37,991 nt of DNA from UBA6489 sp942490775 (GTDB lineage Bacteria > Patescibacteriota > Gracilibacteria > BD1-5 > UBA6164), in the NCBI GenBank assembly GCA_942490775.1, contig CALNYL010000006.1, positions 1 to 37,991 on the forward strand, written 5' to 3'. A model generated the notes under the pieces. The model saw nothing but the letters and a program-made list of their open reading frames with translations, had not been told where the DNA came from and made no database searches. The number at the start of each line of letters is the position of its first letter. The first letter of the stretch is position 1. The translations under genes were made by a program, and so were the position numbers. Below, piece after piece: positions 27,939-37,283 of the stretch.

Positions 27939-28819
27939 ATGAAATATATAAGTGTACTAATACTATCTTTAATTCTAATTATGACATCTTGTTGAAAGAA
28001 AGATGAAACTCCAAAGGAAAATAAAGACATACAAAAAGACGAAAAAAATGTATACTACAAAGACCAAAAGGTAAAAGAAGCTAACCCAGAAAGCTTTAAA
28101 AACCTAAACGAATATTATGGAAAAGACAATAAAAACATATATGCCCTAGACTCCCAAGGAAATGAAATGATAAAAATAGAAGTAGAAGATATAAAAACAT
28201 TTGATATTATAAAATGAACTTATGCAAAGATAAAATCAACACTTACAGTCTACAGAAAAAAACAAAATTAATAGAAGGATTAAAAGTATTAAATGACTTC
28301 TATGCAAAAGCTTGAGATAAAGTCTACTTTATGACAAAAGAAATAAAAGAAGCTGATATTAATAGCTTCATTCCATTAAACGAATACTATGCAAAAGACA
28401 AAAACAATATATATTTAGGTTCTGCAAAATTACCAAAATGACCAGATATTAAAAGCTTCACCGCTATAAAAGGAATTTATGCTAAAACCAATTTATGAGT
28501 TTATCGTATTTGACAAAATATAAAATTAATTGATCCAACCTCTATTGAAATTTTAGAAAAAGAAGGAATAAACACAATCTATATAAAAGATAAAAACTGA
28601 ATTTATAGAGATTCAGGAGAATTAGAAGCTTATAACTTAAAAAAACCAAGTATAACCAAAATAGATAAAGCAGACCCTGAAAGTTTTGAGATAATAGATA
28701 ATGACTATTCAAAAGATAAAAACAATTGTTATAAAGAAACAAAAATTGTAGAAATGTCAGAATGTGAAAAATCTCCTGAAGAAACCCCTAAAGAAGAATC
28801 ATCAGAATCTTCTAAATAA
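27939..28819 (+). CDS. DKNYY-repeat lipoprotein, one frameshift
   Basis: About 292 residues. N-terminal hydrophobic helix ending in IMTSC, a lipobox, so it is predicted to be lipid-anchored. The body has repeats of the DKNYY type: LNEYYGKDNKNIYAL, LNDFYAKAGDKVYFM, LNEYYAKDKNNIYL and IDNDYSKDKNNCYKE, each followed by a KIKEADINSF-like spacer. DKNYY domains are found in surface lipoproteins of unknown function. One missing base near 28222 (AAA run) breaks the frame; the rest is open. Composition is A/C-rich, in contrast with the T/G-rich Bat genes upstream. Glu/Ser-rich tail. It has its own promoter and a terminator downstream. Confidence 0.8.
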
Positions 28820-28828
28820 TAACAAATT

Positions 28829-28870
28829 ACCCCCTCTAGAAAAAGGGAAAGAATATAAGATAAGGTTATT
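28829..28870 (+). repeat. Strongly diverged family-A-like element (copy 8)
   Basis: ACCCCCTCTAGAAAAAGGGA followed by AAGAATATAAGATAAGG and TTATT. Shares the pattern of arm, GGGA arm, AAGAWTNNAGNTANGGTTATT tail with copies 3 and 4. Assignment is tentative. Confidence 0.45.
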
Positions 28871-28885
28871 AAAATACACCTAAAC

Positions 28886-28919
28886 AAAAAATAGGTACTA
28901 CTAAAAAGTACCTATTTTT
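28886..28919. terminator. Bidirectional terminator between convergent genes
   Basis: AAAAATAGGTACT, loop ACTAAAAA, AGTACCTATTTTT: a 13-bp stem with T-runs on both strands, placed between the lipoprotein gene (plus) and the radical SAM gene (minus). Confidence 0.85.
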
Positions 28920-28928
28920 ATTTTACTA

Positions 28929-29889
28929 TTATTCATCACCTTTTATCTTCGCAATAATATCTTCCCTCTCATATTTTTCCAATTTCTGAGCATTAACCAC
29001 CACATAGCTATAAAACTTATCATACTCATAAACACCAGCACAAATACTATTTAAATCACATTTTTTACACCCCTCCAACTTATCATACTCCCCAATATCA
29101 GCTCTCTGTTGTCTAACCATCTCTCTAAAGTCTAGAAAATGTACTATTCTTTCTTCATCTTTTACTATTTTTCTAGTCTCAGTAGATGCAAACTCAAATC
29201 ACCTCATAAAACAAAGAGGAAATCTCTCAACTCTAAAGGTCTTTCATTTATTTTCTAAAAAAGAAAGAGCCTTTACTAAACAACTTTAAGATATATCAAA
29301 ATCAGGAAGATGTTGAATTAGCTATATCAGTTTTTCTCATCATCTCTGGATCTAAATTATTCCAGACAAAATGATTTATGCTAGGAAAATTTTTTACTAC
29401 AAATTTTACTGTTTTATCTAAATGGTTTTGATTATATTTATTTATAACACAATTTAATTGAACAGTCATTCAAAGTTTTAAAGCATTTTGTATAGCCTGC
29501 ATAATAGTTTTTTACAACTTCAAGGAGTAGCAGTTAAAAAATCTATGAATTTTTCTCAACATATGAATACAAAGAAAAATGAACTAAACTCAATCCAGAA
29601 TCTTTCAAGTCTTTTTACATAATCAAAATTAGCACACATCGTACCATTAGAAATCATTCTACATTCCATTCATATACTATTTGAATACTCTATCCAATTT
29701 TCTAAATCAGAAGACAATGTTGGTTCTCATCATGTAAAAATTACTCCTGAATATTTTCTATTCTTAAAGTCATCTATAAGCTCTTTTCCCCTTTCAAAAG
29801 AAATGCTATCTCCAAGTAGAAGGATTACTACAAAAATGGCATTTATTATTACAAAACCTATTTACCTGTATATATCAAATATTTGCCAT
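28929..29889 (-). pseudogene. Radical SAM protein with C-terminal Cys cluster, frameshifted
   Basis: Joined frames give about 318 residues. N-terminus MANIGYIQVNRFCNNKCHFC has the CxxxCxxC iron-sulfur motif; GVIFTGGEPTLSSDLENWIE is the GGE SAM-binding motif; then MISNGTMCANFDYVKRL. C-terminal GCKKCDLNSICAGVYEYDKF is a SPASM/twitch-like CxxCx4-5C cluster preceded by ERFPLCFMRGFEF. Such proteins modify peptides or small molecules by radical chemistry; a precursor peptide is not evident nearby. Shifts lie near 29838, 29612, 29506, 29314 and 29285. No partner gene indicates the substrate. Confidence 0.75.
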
Positions 29890-29954
29890 AATTTTAAAAT
29901 ATTTTTCCTACAAACTCAAAAATAAAAAACTTTTAGGGTGAACTGTAGGTTAAT

Positions 29955-29982
29955 TAGGGTGAACACATAGGTTCACCCCTAC
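29955..29982 (+). repeat. Family-B palindrome
   Basis: AGGGTGAACACATA then GGTTCACCCCTACA. A partial third copy (AGGGTGAACTGTAGG) is at 29935. It lies in the 169-bp spacer between the pilin 3' end and the radical SAM gene. Confidence 0.85.
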
Positions 29983-29995
29983 AATAGAAAACACC

Positions 29996-30022
29996 GTAGG
30001 GGCAGACCTATGTGTCTGCCCT
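29996..30022 (+). repeat. Family-B palindrome, tandem neighbour
   Basis: GTAGGGGCAGACCTATG then TGTCTGCCCT, opposite polarity to 29955. Together they make a tail-to-tail pair; TCTTAACAATTCTTGCCCTG and TTTTAACAG follow, with another GCCCTGTYTTAACA half copy. Confidence 0.85.
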
Positions 30023-30058
30023 GTCTTAACAATTCTTGCCCTGTTTTAACAGTTCCCC

Positions 30059-30671
30059 TTACAACTTCCTCCAATCTGTAACTATTGTATCAATTTGAGT
30101 CTCATAATACCCCCCATTATTCCATATAACTTTAGAAATAACCTTATAAGCATCATTCACAAAAACTTCTACACTCCCAGACATATAACTAACTCTATCT
30201 AACTTTATATATTTATAAAAATAAGTCTCGCTATTCTCATCTCCACAATCATAAACATACCTCCCCTGAGAATCCAAACAAAGCTTATAATTAAGCATCT
30301 TTGAGTTTAAAAACTGTTCTCACTCTAGAAAAATCTTCTATCTCTTCAACCTTTATAGGAAAAGCATTTACCTTCCAAAATTATTCTCTATTTTATAATA
30401 CCCCTTTATTTACCTCAAACAACTTATCATAATTATCACTATCAGGATTTATTTGATTAAGAACTTGAGATTTTTCATAATTAGAATCTCTTATATTCTT
30501 AAACAACTCTATTTGTTCACTAGCCAAATTCAAAGCAATAACCTCATCCCTATTATATTTATTTAAGTTATCTCCAGAGATAAATAAAACAAGTACAATA
30601 ATAAGCCCTAGAGAAAACAAAAAAAATCCAACAATAATCTGTGAAATAGTTAATCAAAATTTATTTTTCAT
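30059..30671 (-). CDS. Type IV pilin-like (pseudopilin) protein, frameshifted
   Basis: About 203 residues. It starts MKNKFGLTISQIIVGFFLFS followed by LGLIIVLVLFI: a short basic leader, Gly (TGA) then a hydrophobic helix, the prepilin type III signal pattern with Gly before the cleavage site, though LT-ISQ replaces the usual FTLIE. The rest has IALNLASEQIELFKNIRDSN (typical of type II-style minor pilins that keep a Glu in the helix), and a C-terminal beta domain with LCLDSQGRYVYDCGDENSET carrying a Cys pair. Shifts lie near 30395, 30370 and 30300. Last gene of the minus-strand pilus cluster. Confidence 0.7.
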
Positions 30672-30700
30672 ATGATATTTTTATAAAACAACCTAATATA

Positions 30701-31773
30701 CTAGAAAAAACAGAAAAACCAAACCATAAAACCACAACTCACAATGTAAACCATAACCGTAGCACCTATTTTATTTGAAAACTCCAACAAACTATCATCA
30801 AAATCAAGAGAAAACTGATCTGAAACCTTTTTACAAATTTTAACCAAAGATTTCCCATTTCTCTCAAGAAGAAAAAAGCTGTACAAAATCCCAAGGAAAA
30901 AAATCGCTATCCCCATCTACCTTCAGCCAAAACATCAGAGACATTTTCCTCAATCTCATAATTCAGCAGAAATATCATAAAAAACTAACTTATATAAAAC
31001 ATTATCAACAGTTCATCAAAGTAATTTAAAAGACTTCTCTAATCATATTCACAAATCCAAACAATTTCATAAATCCAAAACCGTAAAATACAATATATAT
31101 TTCCTATAAATATCCCCTACAAAAGGCAGAGACAAAATAATACGAGAAATATTTATTCCTCAACTCTCAGTATTTTTATAATAAAAAATAAAAGCCAATA
31201 AACAATAAAATAACAGGAACTATAGCAACCATTCAAGCTTGAATAAAACTTGAAACCAAAATTAAAGAATTAGTAATAGTACCACTTCATTCAAGTGACG
31301 AAACAACACTCAGAACAACATAAAGCAAAACCCCAACCAAAGACAAAAGCAAAGAAAACAAGAAAACAAAAGGAAAACTCACAGTTTGCCTCATCTTAAA
31401 ATCAAGCCTCATAAAATTTGTATAAAACCTATTAGATAATAAATCTGAAACAACTCAGACAACTTATTTTTTTCTCTCAAACCTCTATCATAGAAACCTC
31501 CATAGAAGTAAAAATATCTGGCATCTTTTTCACAGCCCTATAAAAACTATCACCAGATTTTATATATGTAAGTAGATCATCTAAGTTAAGCCTAAAATAT
31601 TTATTATCTATTTTTTCCTGCAATACTAAAAGAGCCTCTCATAAATCTACACAAGAATCCAAAAGTGAAGATAAACCACTGCATAAAAATCAGCCTTATC
31701 TTCAAAGATATACCTTTTTAAAAAATATGTTTTATCAACATATCATTTTCCCCTTAATCTTATCTTGAAACAT
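30701..31773 (-). pseudogene. pilC: PilC/GspF-family pilus inner membrane protein, frameshifted
   Basis: Joined frames give about 355 residues in the GspF order: N-terminal MFQDKIKGK, first GspF repeat SLLDSCVDLGEALLVLQEKI, LLTYIKSGDSFYRAVKKMPD, EVSMIEVGEK, membrane helices RQTVSFPFVFLFSLLLSLVG, then second repeat LPFVGDIYRKYILYFTVLDL and CLDLGIGLEKSFKLL, and a terminal helix VMVYIVSCGFMVWFFCFF. PilC is the inner-membrane platform on which the assembly ATPases act. At least five shifts break it, at runs of A or T. Because such a gene would be essential for piliation and residues stay conserved between shifts, sequence error is likely for at least part. Confidence 0.8.
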
Positions 31774-31776
31774 AAT

Positions 31777-32347
31777 TTATTTATAGTAAATTTTTAAACT
31801 AACAGTCATATCAAACCCTCTTTTCTCAAACTCACTATCTCCAAAAAATTAGGATAAGAAAAATTATCTCAAAAAAACATATAATCAGAATTTTTACTAG
31901 CAATAAAATTCAAAAAATCCATCATAGCAAAATCCTTATTTCCAAAATACATTCTAAGCCTTATTTCTCACTTAGAAAATCACAAATCATTCTTGTCCTA
32001 ACTCATAAAAAGAAATTCATTTAATTTTTATCATATTTTTAGACGAACTATTTTTCTCCACAAAGCTATAAAAATACTTTAATAACCTCCCTATCAAAAG
32101 AAGTTGACAGTTTATTAATATAACCCATAAACATCCTTTATCCTCTTTTATATTACATCTCTATATCATTTAAATCCTTTAATACCTCACTCTTTCTCCT
32201 TAATCTATCTTCATATTCTACCCTTTCTCTAAGACTATCTTGCAAAGATGAATAACAATAGCTAGTGAAAGGCAACAAAAGCAAAAATGAAATTGCTGAC
32301 ACAATGACTATGCAACAGATCTAACATTGATTTTTCTTTAATTTCAT
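31777..32347 (-). pseudogene. PilN/PilO-like membrane protein, frameshifted
   Basis: Pieces in order: MKLKKNQ, a membrane helix VIVSAISFLLLLPFTSYCYS, a coiled coil LQDSLRERVEYEDRLRRKSE, MGYINKLSTSFDREVIKVFL, then RMYFGNKDFAMMDFLNFIAS and FLEIVSLRKEGFDMTVSLKI to TAA. TM, coiled coil, then a small alpha/beta domain is the PilO/GspM plan. It ends three bases before the pilC start, so both belong to one operon. Sequence similarity alone is too weak to choose PilN or PilO. Several stops and shifts. Confidence 0.55.
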
Positions 32348-32532
32348 AAAATACTTTTATTTATTAATATTTTAGATATTGCTAACAAAATATAGCAAGA
32401 ACACTTATTATGTTTTTAAAATTTACTTTTTTATTGAAAAACTGTTTGAATCTGAATCTCTGATTCGTTGAGTTTTTGAAAATAAAAAATAAACTTTACA
32501 AAACTATTTTCACTTAATACTATAATCCCCCT

Positions 32533-33088
32533 TTAGCTCAAAATAACATTAAACCTAACATCATCACCACCTATAAATTTATTTACATTCTTCATATCAA
32601 AAATAGCCAACTTATAAGACTTATACCAATCTATAAAATCATGAGCCTTAACATAATCCAGTCTTTCCTTAATAAACAGGGCTTTCATTTTATATCCTCT
32701 TTTTACTATCACTCTTTAGAAATAACTCATACAGATATCTTACCATCAGAATAATTAAACCCCTCAAAATCTAAATTATTATCAGAAAAAATTGTTTCTA
32801 AATGATCCATAAACCTTGAAACATCTGATTTTATTAAAAGCAAATCAAAATAATCTCTATTATCATCATATTTTTTATATATTTTTAATCTCATCTCTAT
32901 TATCCAATTTAGAAATAGACTTATCCACTATATCCAACTTTCTCTTTAAAGCTTTTTTTCACCTCCTCTGCCTTATCATTATAGGAATAAAGTACAACCG
33001 TAAAACAAAGAAAAGCCAAAAACACAGAAAAAATATAATAAGAAGCACTTCACCAAATATTTTTGTAATTTTTTTTACCTGTAGACAT
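32533..33088 (-). pseudogene. Second PilN/PilO-like membrane protein, frameshifted
   Basis: It starts MSTGKKNYKNIGGSASYYIF with a membrane helix FSVFLAFLCFTVVLYSY, then a coiled coil ALKRKLDIVDKSISKLDNRD, then KKYDDNRDYFDLLLIKSDVS, RFMDHLETIFSDNNLDFEGF and a final DWYKSYKLAIFDMKNVNKFI and VRFNVILS. The plan is the same as the neighbour, so the pair probably forms the PilN-PilO type inner-membrane heterodimer. Shifts lie near 32955, 32885 and 32715. The 185-bp gap to the next gene (32348-32532) has no gene I can see, only a GAATC...GATTC hairpin. Confidence 0.5.
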
Positions 33089-33111
33089 AAAATATTTTTA
33101 TTAAAATAATC

Positions 33112-33672
33112 CTAAAAATCCAAACAATTATACTTATCTAAACAACTCTCTCTTTCCTCTCAAGCAGGTAAAGAATAACAATAATCACAATTAGAATTTC
33201 TACCTCCCACTAACATATTTATAACAAAAAGAAATATAGACCAAGCCATCCATATAATAACAATACCAATAATAACATACATTATAATTTGCCTTAGTAT
33301 TCTTTATTTTCTCTTCATCTCAAGCTGAAGTAAGAATTACAAATCAAGCATATATCATATAAATAACAGCAATATTATTGAAATAAACGAGATTATATAT
33401 ACCACAACCTCCTGTAATACTTGAGAAGCCGACCTAGCAGTTACCACTCAACTAACCTGTCCCTCAAACTTGATTAACTATTCATCAGCCCTATTCATCA
33501 ACAATCTGAACCAGCACAATAAATAATTCTATCATCTCAACCAGTATCAAATACAGAATCAAAAAAAGAATTATTTTTGAGGCATTAACAACAAGATGCA
33601 CAAGAACTTGCACAAAGATATAAAGACCAACAACAGAATCAAAACTGAAAAACTAGCATTTTTTTTTCTCAT
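33112..33672 (-). pseudogene. T4SS-type pilin (TrbC/VirB2-like, PF18895 type), frameshifted
   Basis: A leader MRKKNASFSVLILLLVF is followed by a broken Cys-containing region, then the diagnostic part: VVTARSASQVLQEVVVYIIS, IAVIYMIYAGFVILTSAGD, EEKIKNT, QIIMYVIIGIVIIWMAWSIF. Two helices separated by the AGFxxLTSxGDEEKIKxTK loop are the hallmark of the T4SS_pilin family, common in CPR genomes. The C-terminal tail has six cysteines (NSNCDYCYSLPAGEERESC), presumably extracellular. Five or more shifts. As first gene of the minus-strand pilus run it may be an independent small membrane protein or part of a DNA-uptake or secretion device. Confidence 0.72.
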
Positions 33673-33795
33673 AACTAATTCTTCAAATTAAAAGTTTACT
33701 TTAGTTAAATTATATATAAATTAGTAAAAATTCAAAATTTATTATTCTTTTATTACACAATATCTTTTTGACAATTTAATATATTACCATTTACT

Positions 33796-34814
33796 ATGAA
33801 AAAAATATATCATTCAGTTACACCCCACTATCAATATACCTAATATTTATATATACATAATATGAATAATAGCAACTATAGAAACAATAGTATATTTAAT
33901 AATATATAATTTACTAGCATATGCCTTCTATATATTTGTGGAAAAAACTTAGAAACAAAGAAAAACTAAAAAATAAAGAATTCTCAAAATTTCTTTCACA
34001 AACTAACAATCTTACTAACACTACTAATAATACTAATCTGAAGCTTCACCTACTACCAAAACAACCTAAAACCAGCAAAAATACCAGTCTACACAATATC
34101 AAACTGAGAAAAACAATCGTATTTCAAAACATGAGTCACATATGAAGCCAAAACTTCTACGACAAAGTAAAGCAAAACATAGAAAAATACAAAAAACAAG
34201 ACTTTGTACTATTTATGAATGAGTAAGACCATGAAAAAGAAGAAAAATCACGAAAAATTTGATGAAGCCCCTATGAATAAAATTTGATGAATCTTTAGAT
34301 AAAATTCTATCAAAACTATACTGATTATCGAACTACAAAAAAAGCAAAATTTATTTTGAATAGTAAACAATTTAGACTTCAACATTGACCTAGGTATAGA
34401 CGAAATTATAGATTATATATCAAAAAAACAAAAAACAAAAAACAACCTCAGAAAAATAAAATAAAAAATAAAGAAAAAATTAAAAGAAATTAATCTAAAC
34501 GAAGAAATTATAAAACTCCTATCAAAACTAAACCCAAAAGAACTAGCATACTAAGATATGTAAACAAGTCTATAGTAAACTTTATGATAAAAAACATAGG
34601 CTCTGAAAGAAAACTATGAAACACAGACCTATTTGAAGTAATACTACAAGACAGAAACATACACCTAGCAAACGAAATAGAAAAAACCAAACACAAAAAA
34701 ATAATAATCACCTACGGACTAATGCACTTCAAATGAACACTAGACCTACTAAAACAACAAGACCCAAACTGGAAAATACACACCCACAGAACTGATTCAA
34801 GGAGGGTACCGTAG
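33796..34814 (+). pseudogene. TraB/PrgY-like membrane protein, frameshifted
   Basis: N-terminal membrane helices (IYIIGIIATIETIVYLIIYN and LTILLTLLIILIGSFTYYQN) precede IVFQNMSHIGSQNFYDKVKQ, QDFVLFYEGVRPGKEE, a long middle with NLDFNIDLGIDEIIDYISKK, then FEVILQDRNIHLANEIEKT and KKIIITYGLMHFKGTLDLLK. The GxxH near the start, the RN-x-x-(L)A region and the YGxxHFKG near the end follow the TraB/ChaN-like plan, possibly a metal-dependent peptidase or haem-related fold. The start is uncertain. The stop TAG (34812) falls inside a family-B repeat. Shifts near 33830, 33950, 34130, 34225, 34290 and 34480-34560. Confidence 0.5.
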
Positions 34815-34831
34815 ACCTGTGTGTTCACCCT
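34804..34831 (+). repeat. Family-B palindrome overlapping the TraB-like stop
   Basis: GGGTACCGTAGACC then TGTGTGTTCACCCT; the gene stop codon TAG is part of the element. A further CACACATTCACCCCTAA half copy follows at 34841. Confidence 0.75.
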
Positions 34832-34893
34832 AAAATACAACACACATTCACCCCTAAAAAACAGAAAAAAACTTTATTTAAAAACAACAAAAA

Positions 34894-36115
34894 ATGCCAT
34901 TTATAAGAAAAGACATAATAGCAAAAATCATAGGAATAGTAGACATATGAAGCTACAAAGAGTATCAATATGCAGCTTCAAAAACAACCAAATAAAACTA
35001 CTATGATACTGAAGAAAAAAGACAAGGAACAAGCTGCTTGTGAACGGAGAATGCGAAAACATGGAACAACTAACAGAAAACATAAAACAGCCATGGAAAA
35101 AGCAGAACTCAGTGCCTGAAAAAAGTAAGAAAAATAGCAATAAGCTTCCCTCCAGAACTATACTTCTCATCAAAAAAAATAAACCTAAAAAGAAAAAACC
35201 ACCAAGAACCAATAATAAAAAAAGAACTAGAACAAATACTAGAAGAATCAGAAGAAATAGCACTAAAAAGAACAACACAAAACATAAAACAAATATCATG
35301 ATTTAAGAAGAAGAACTATAACTGATAATCTGAAACATAGTAAAAAATAAACCTAGATAAAAACAAAGAAAAAATCAATCATAGGCAAAACCTGAAAAAA
35401 TATAAACATATCATATCTAAATATATTTATCAACCAACTAAGCAAACACAACCTTATAAACTACATCTGAAATGCAATAAATAAAAAAAATAATAAAAAT
35501 AATAACAACAGAATATTCACTAGTAAAAGTCTTTCTCCAAAATCACCTAGTAATAAAAGTAAATATATGAGCAAGCATAACCTATGTCACAATCAAAAAA
35601 GAGCAACAAAATAATATGAATCTCAAAATGCTAATATGAATAAACGACCTAGTAAAAATAATCTCTAAAAATGTAAAAGACACAAAAATAAACATAATAA
35701 ACAACCCAAACAAACAATACATACCTAAAAGAAAAAAAAGAATTCATAGAACTCTGGGGAAATATGCTAAGCATATGAATAAAAGAAATCGTAAAAAATA
35801 AAATATGCCCCTCAGACTTTGTTGTATTATGATGATGAAAAAACAACTTCATAAAAGACTTCTTTGCAACATCTAACCCAATATCAAAAAACATAAAACT
35901 AATAAAAAATATAAAACTAATAAAATTTAAAAATAAAAACCTAAAAAATAAAATCGACGACTATGAAACAATAACAAAAAAAGTAAGCCTAGACTCCATA
36001 TCACTACTCACTGAAATAAAACAGCCTACTTAATCACACGAAAGACACTATAAGCGAACTCCTAAAAGACAATTACAAAGCTAGGATTTTTAAAAATTTA
36101 GAAATAAAAAATTAA
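34894..36115 (+). pseudogene. FtsA/PilM-family actin-like ATPase, frameshifted
   Basis: From ATG 34894: IIAKIIGIVDIGSYK (phosphate-1 loop), EEKRQGTSCL (FtsA-like GEKxxG segment), MEQLTENIKQA, VRKIAISFPPELYFSSKKIN, KKELEQILEESEEIALKRTT, INISYLNIFINQLSKHNLIN, then IKVNIGASITYVTI (phosphate-2), FIELWGNMLSIGIKEIVKNK and DFVVLGGGKNNFIKDFF (adenosine motif with GGG). It therefore has both phosphate loops and the adenosine site of the actin/Hsp70 fold in the FtsA/PilM arrangement. FtsA tethers FtsZ to the membrane; PilM partners PilN. The GEKRQGTSC stretch resembles FtsA; the nearby pilus cluster would suit PilM. About ten shifts. An FtsA-type gene is hardly dispensable, which speaks for sequence errors. 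Confidence 0.7.
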
Positions 36116-36126
36116 GTATTCTTGGT

Positions 36127-37254
36127 ATGATTATTATCTGAGCAGGAGCATCCTGGACTACTAAGGAATTCACCTAAATTAAAAAATTTAAAAAACTAAT
36201 ACTAGAAAAAACCACAAAACCCTGAGCCAAAATCCTATTATCAGGCTGAGAAAGAGCAAATGTTACCAATATGAACATAGATCCAGACAACTCATACTTC
36301 TCACAAAATAAAAAATTCTTAAAAAGCATATTCGCAAAATACAATCAACGGGACTTTATGTGATTCTGTAATGAAAACCAAATAGAACTCGTAGAAGAAG
36401 ACAACTGAAGAATGATTCTAAAAAGCTGAAAAAGCCATGAAATCCTTGATTTATTTTTAAACAAAATCAAAAAAAATAACTGTGAATTAAAAACAAACAG
36501 TGAAGTTAGTGAAATAAAAAATATATCCACTCAATCAAACTCCACCTATTTTGAAATAAAATTAACAAATAAAGAAAAATACAAAACCAAAAATGTAATA
36601 ATCTCATCAGGCTGAAAAAGCTTCTTCCAAATTTGAACATCATGAGATGGATACAACTTCGCAAAAACATTTTGAATAAACATAACCCCCACCCTTCCCT
36701 GACTATGTGGAATAAGCACTAAAAAAAATTTAAGCCCCCTATCCTGAATAAGCACTAAAGCAGAAATTAACCTAATAAACAAAACCACTAAAAATCAAAA
36801 ATCAAAATTATCCACCACGAAAACTGATAAACTACACATTTACTCACTTCTGACTAAGTTGACCAATTATATTCAATCTAAGTGTCGCCATTTGAGAATA
36901 CTTATGAACCCTAGACAAAAACACAAATACCGAAAAATATTTGAGAAACAATTTAGCAGTTGAAATAAAACTTGAACCAAACAATCTAGCAAAAAAGTAA
37001 TTAATAACGACTAAACACTTGAAATTCGAAAACATCATTTTGAATCTGCCTCTAAGAAGTTGGAAAGAAGCAAAATATAACAACATGAGGAATTAATCTA
37101 GATGAATTAGACAATCATATGCAAATCAAAAAAACATAAATGACTATTCTTTATCACTGAAATAGTTGATGTAACATGAAAAACCTGAGGATTTAATCTA
37201 CAATGGGCTTGGAGCAGTAGTTTTGTAACCAGTAAGTTTTTAAACGAAGAATAA
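36127..37254 (+). CDS. HI0933-family FAD-dependent oxidoreductase, frameshifted
   Basis: About 375 residues. N-terminal FAD loop MIIIGAGASG, then KLILEKTTKPGAKILLSGWG-type segment with RANVTNMNID, VIISSGGKSFFQIGTSGDGY, NFAKTFGINITPTLPGLCGI, FTHFGLSGPIIFNLSVAIGE, TTGGINLDELDNHMQ-type strand and the diagnostic GEIVDV-like TEIVDVTGKTGGFNLQWAWS end. This is the HI0933/YhiN/BaiN family of flavoproteins, two-dinucleotide-binding-fold enzymes of debated physiological role. The stretch from 36180 to about 36790 is open; shifts lie near 36165, 36790, 36990, 37075 and 37135. TGA supplies most glycines. It ends TSKFLNEE with tandem TAA codons. Confidence 0.85.
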
Positions 37255-37283
37255 TAAACTTAGCTAAAATTACTTTATATAGT

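Noticed and set aside
3892..28870. CRISPR array from the repeated palindromes
   Set aside because: Copies are kilobases apart, in both orientations, with unequal spacing; there are no spacers and no cas genes.
34928..35299. 123-codon minus-strand ORF rich in Leu and Phe resembling a membrane protein
   Set aside because: Low-complexity shadow of A-rich plus-strand DNA; the plus strand encodes the FtsA/PilM-like motifs.
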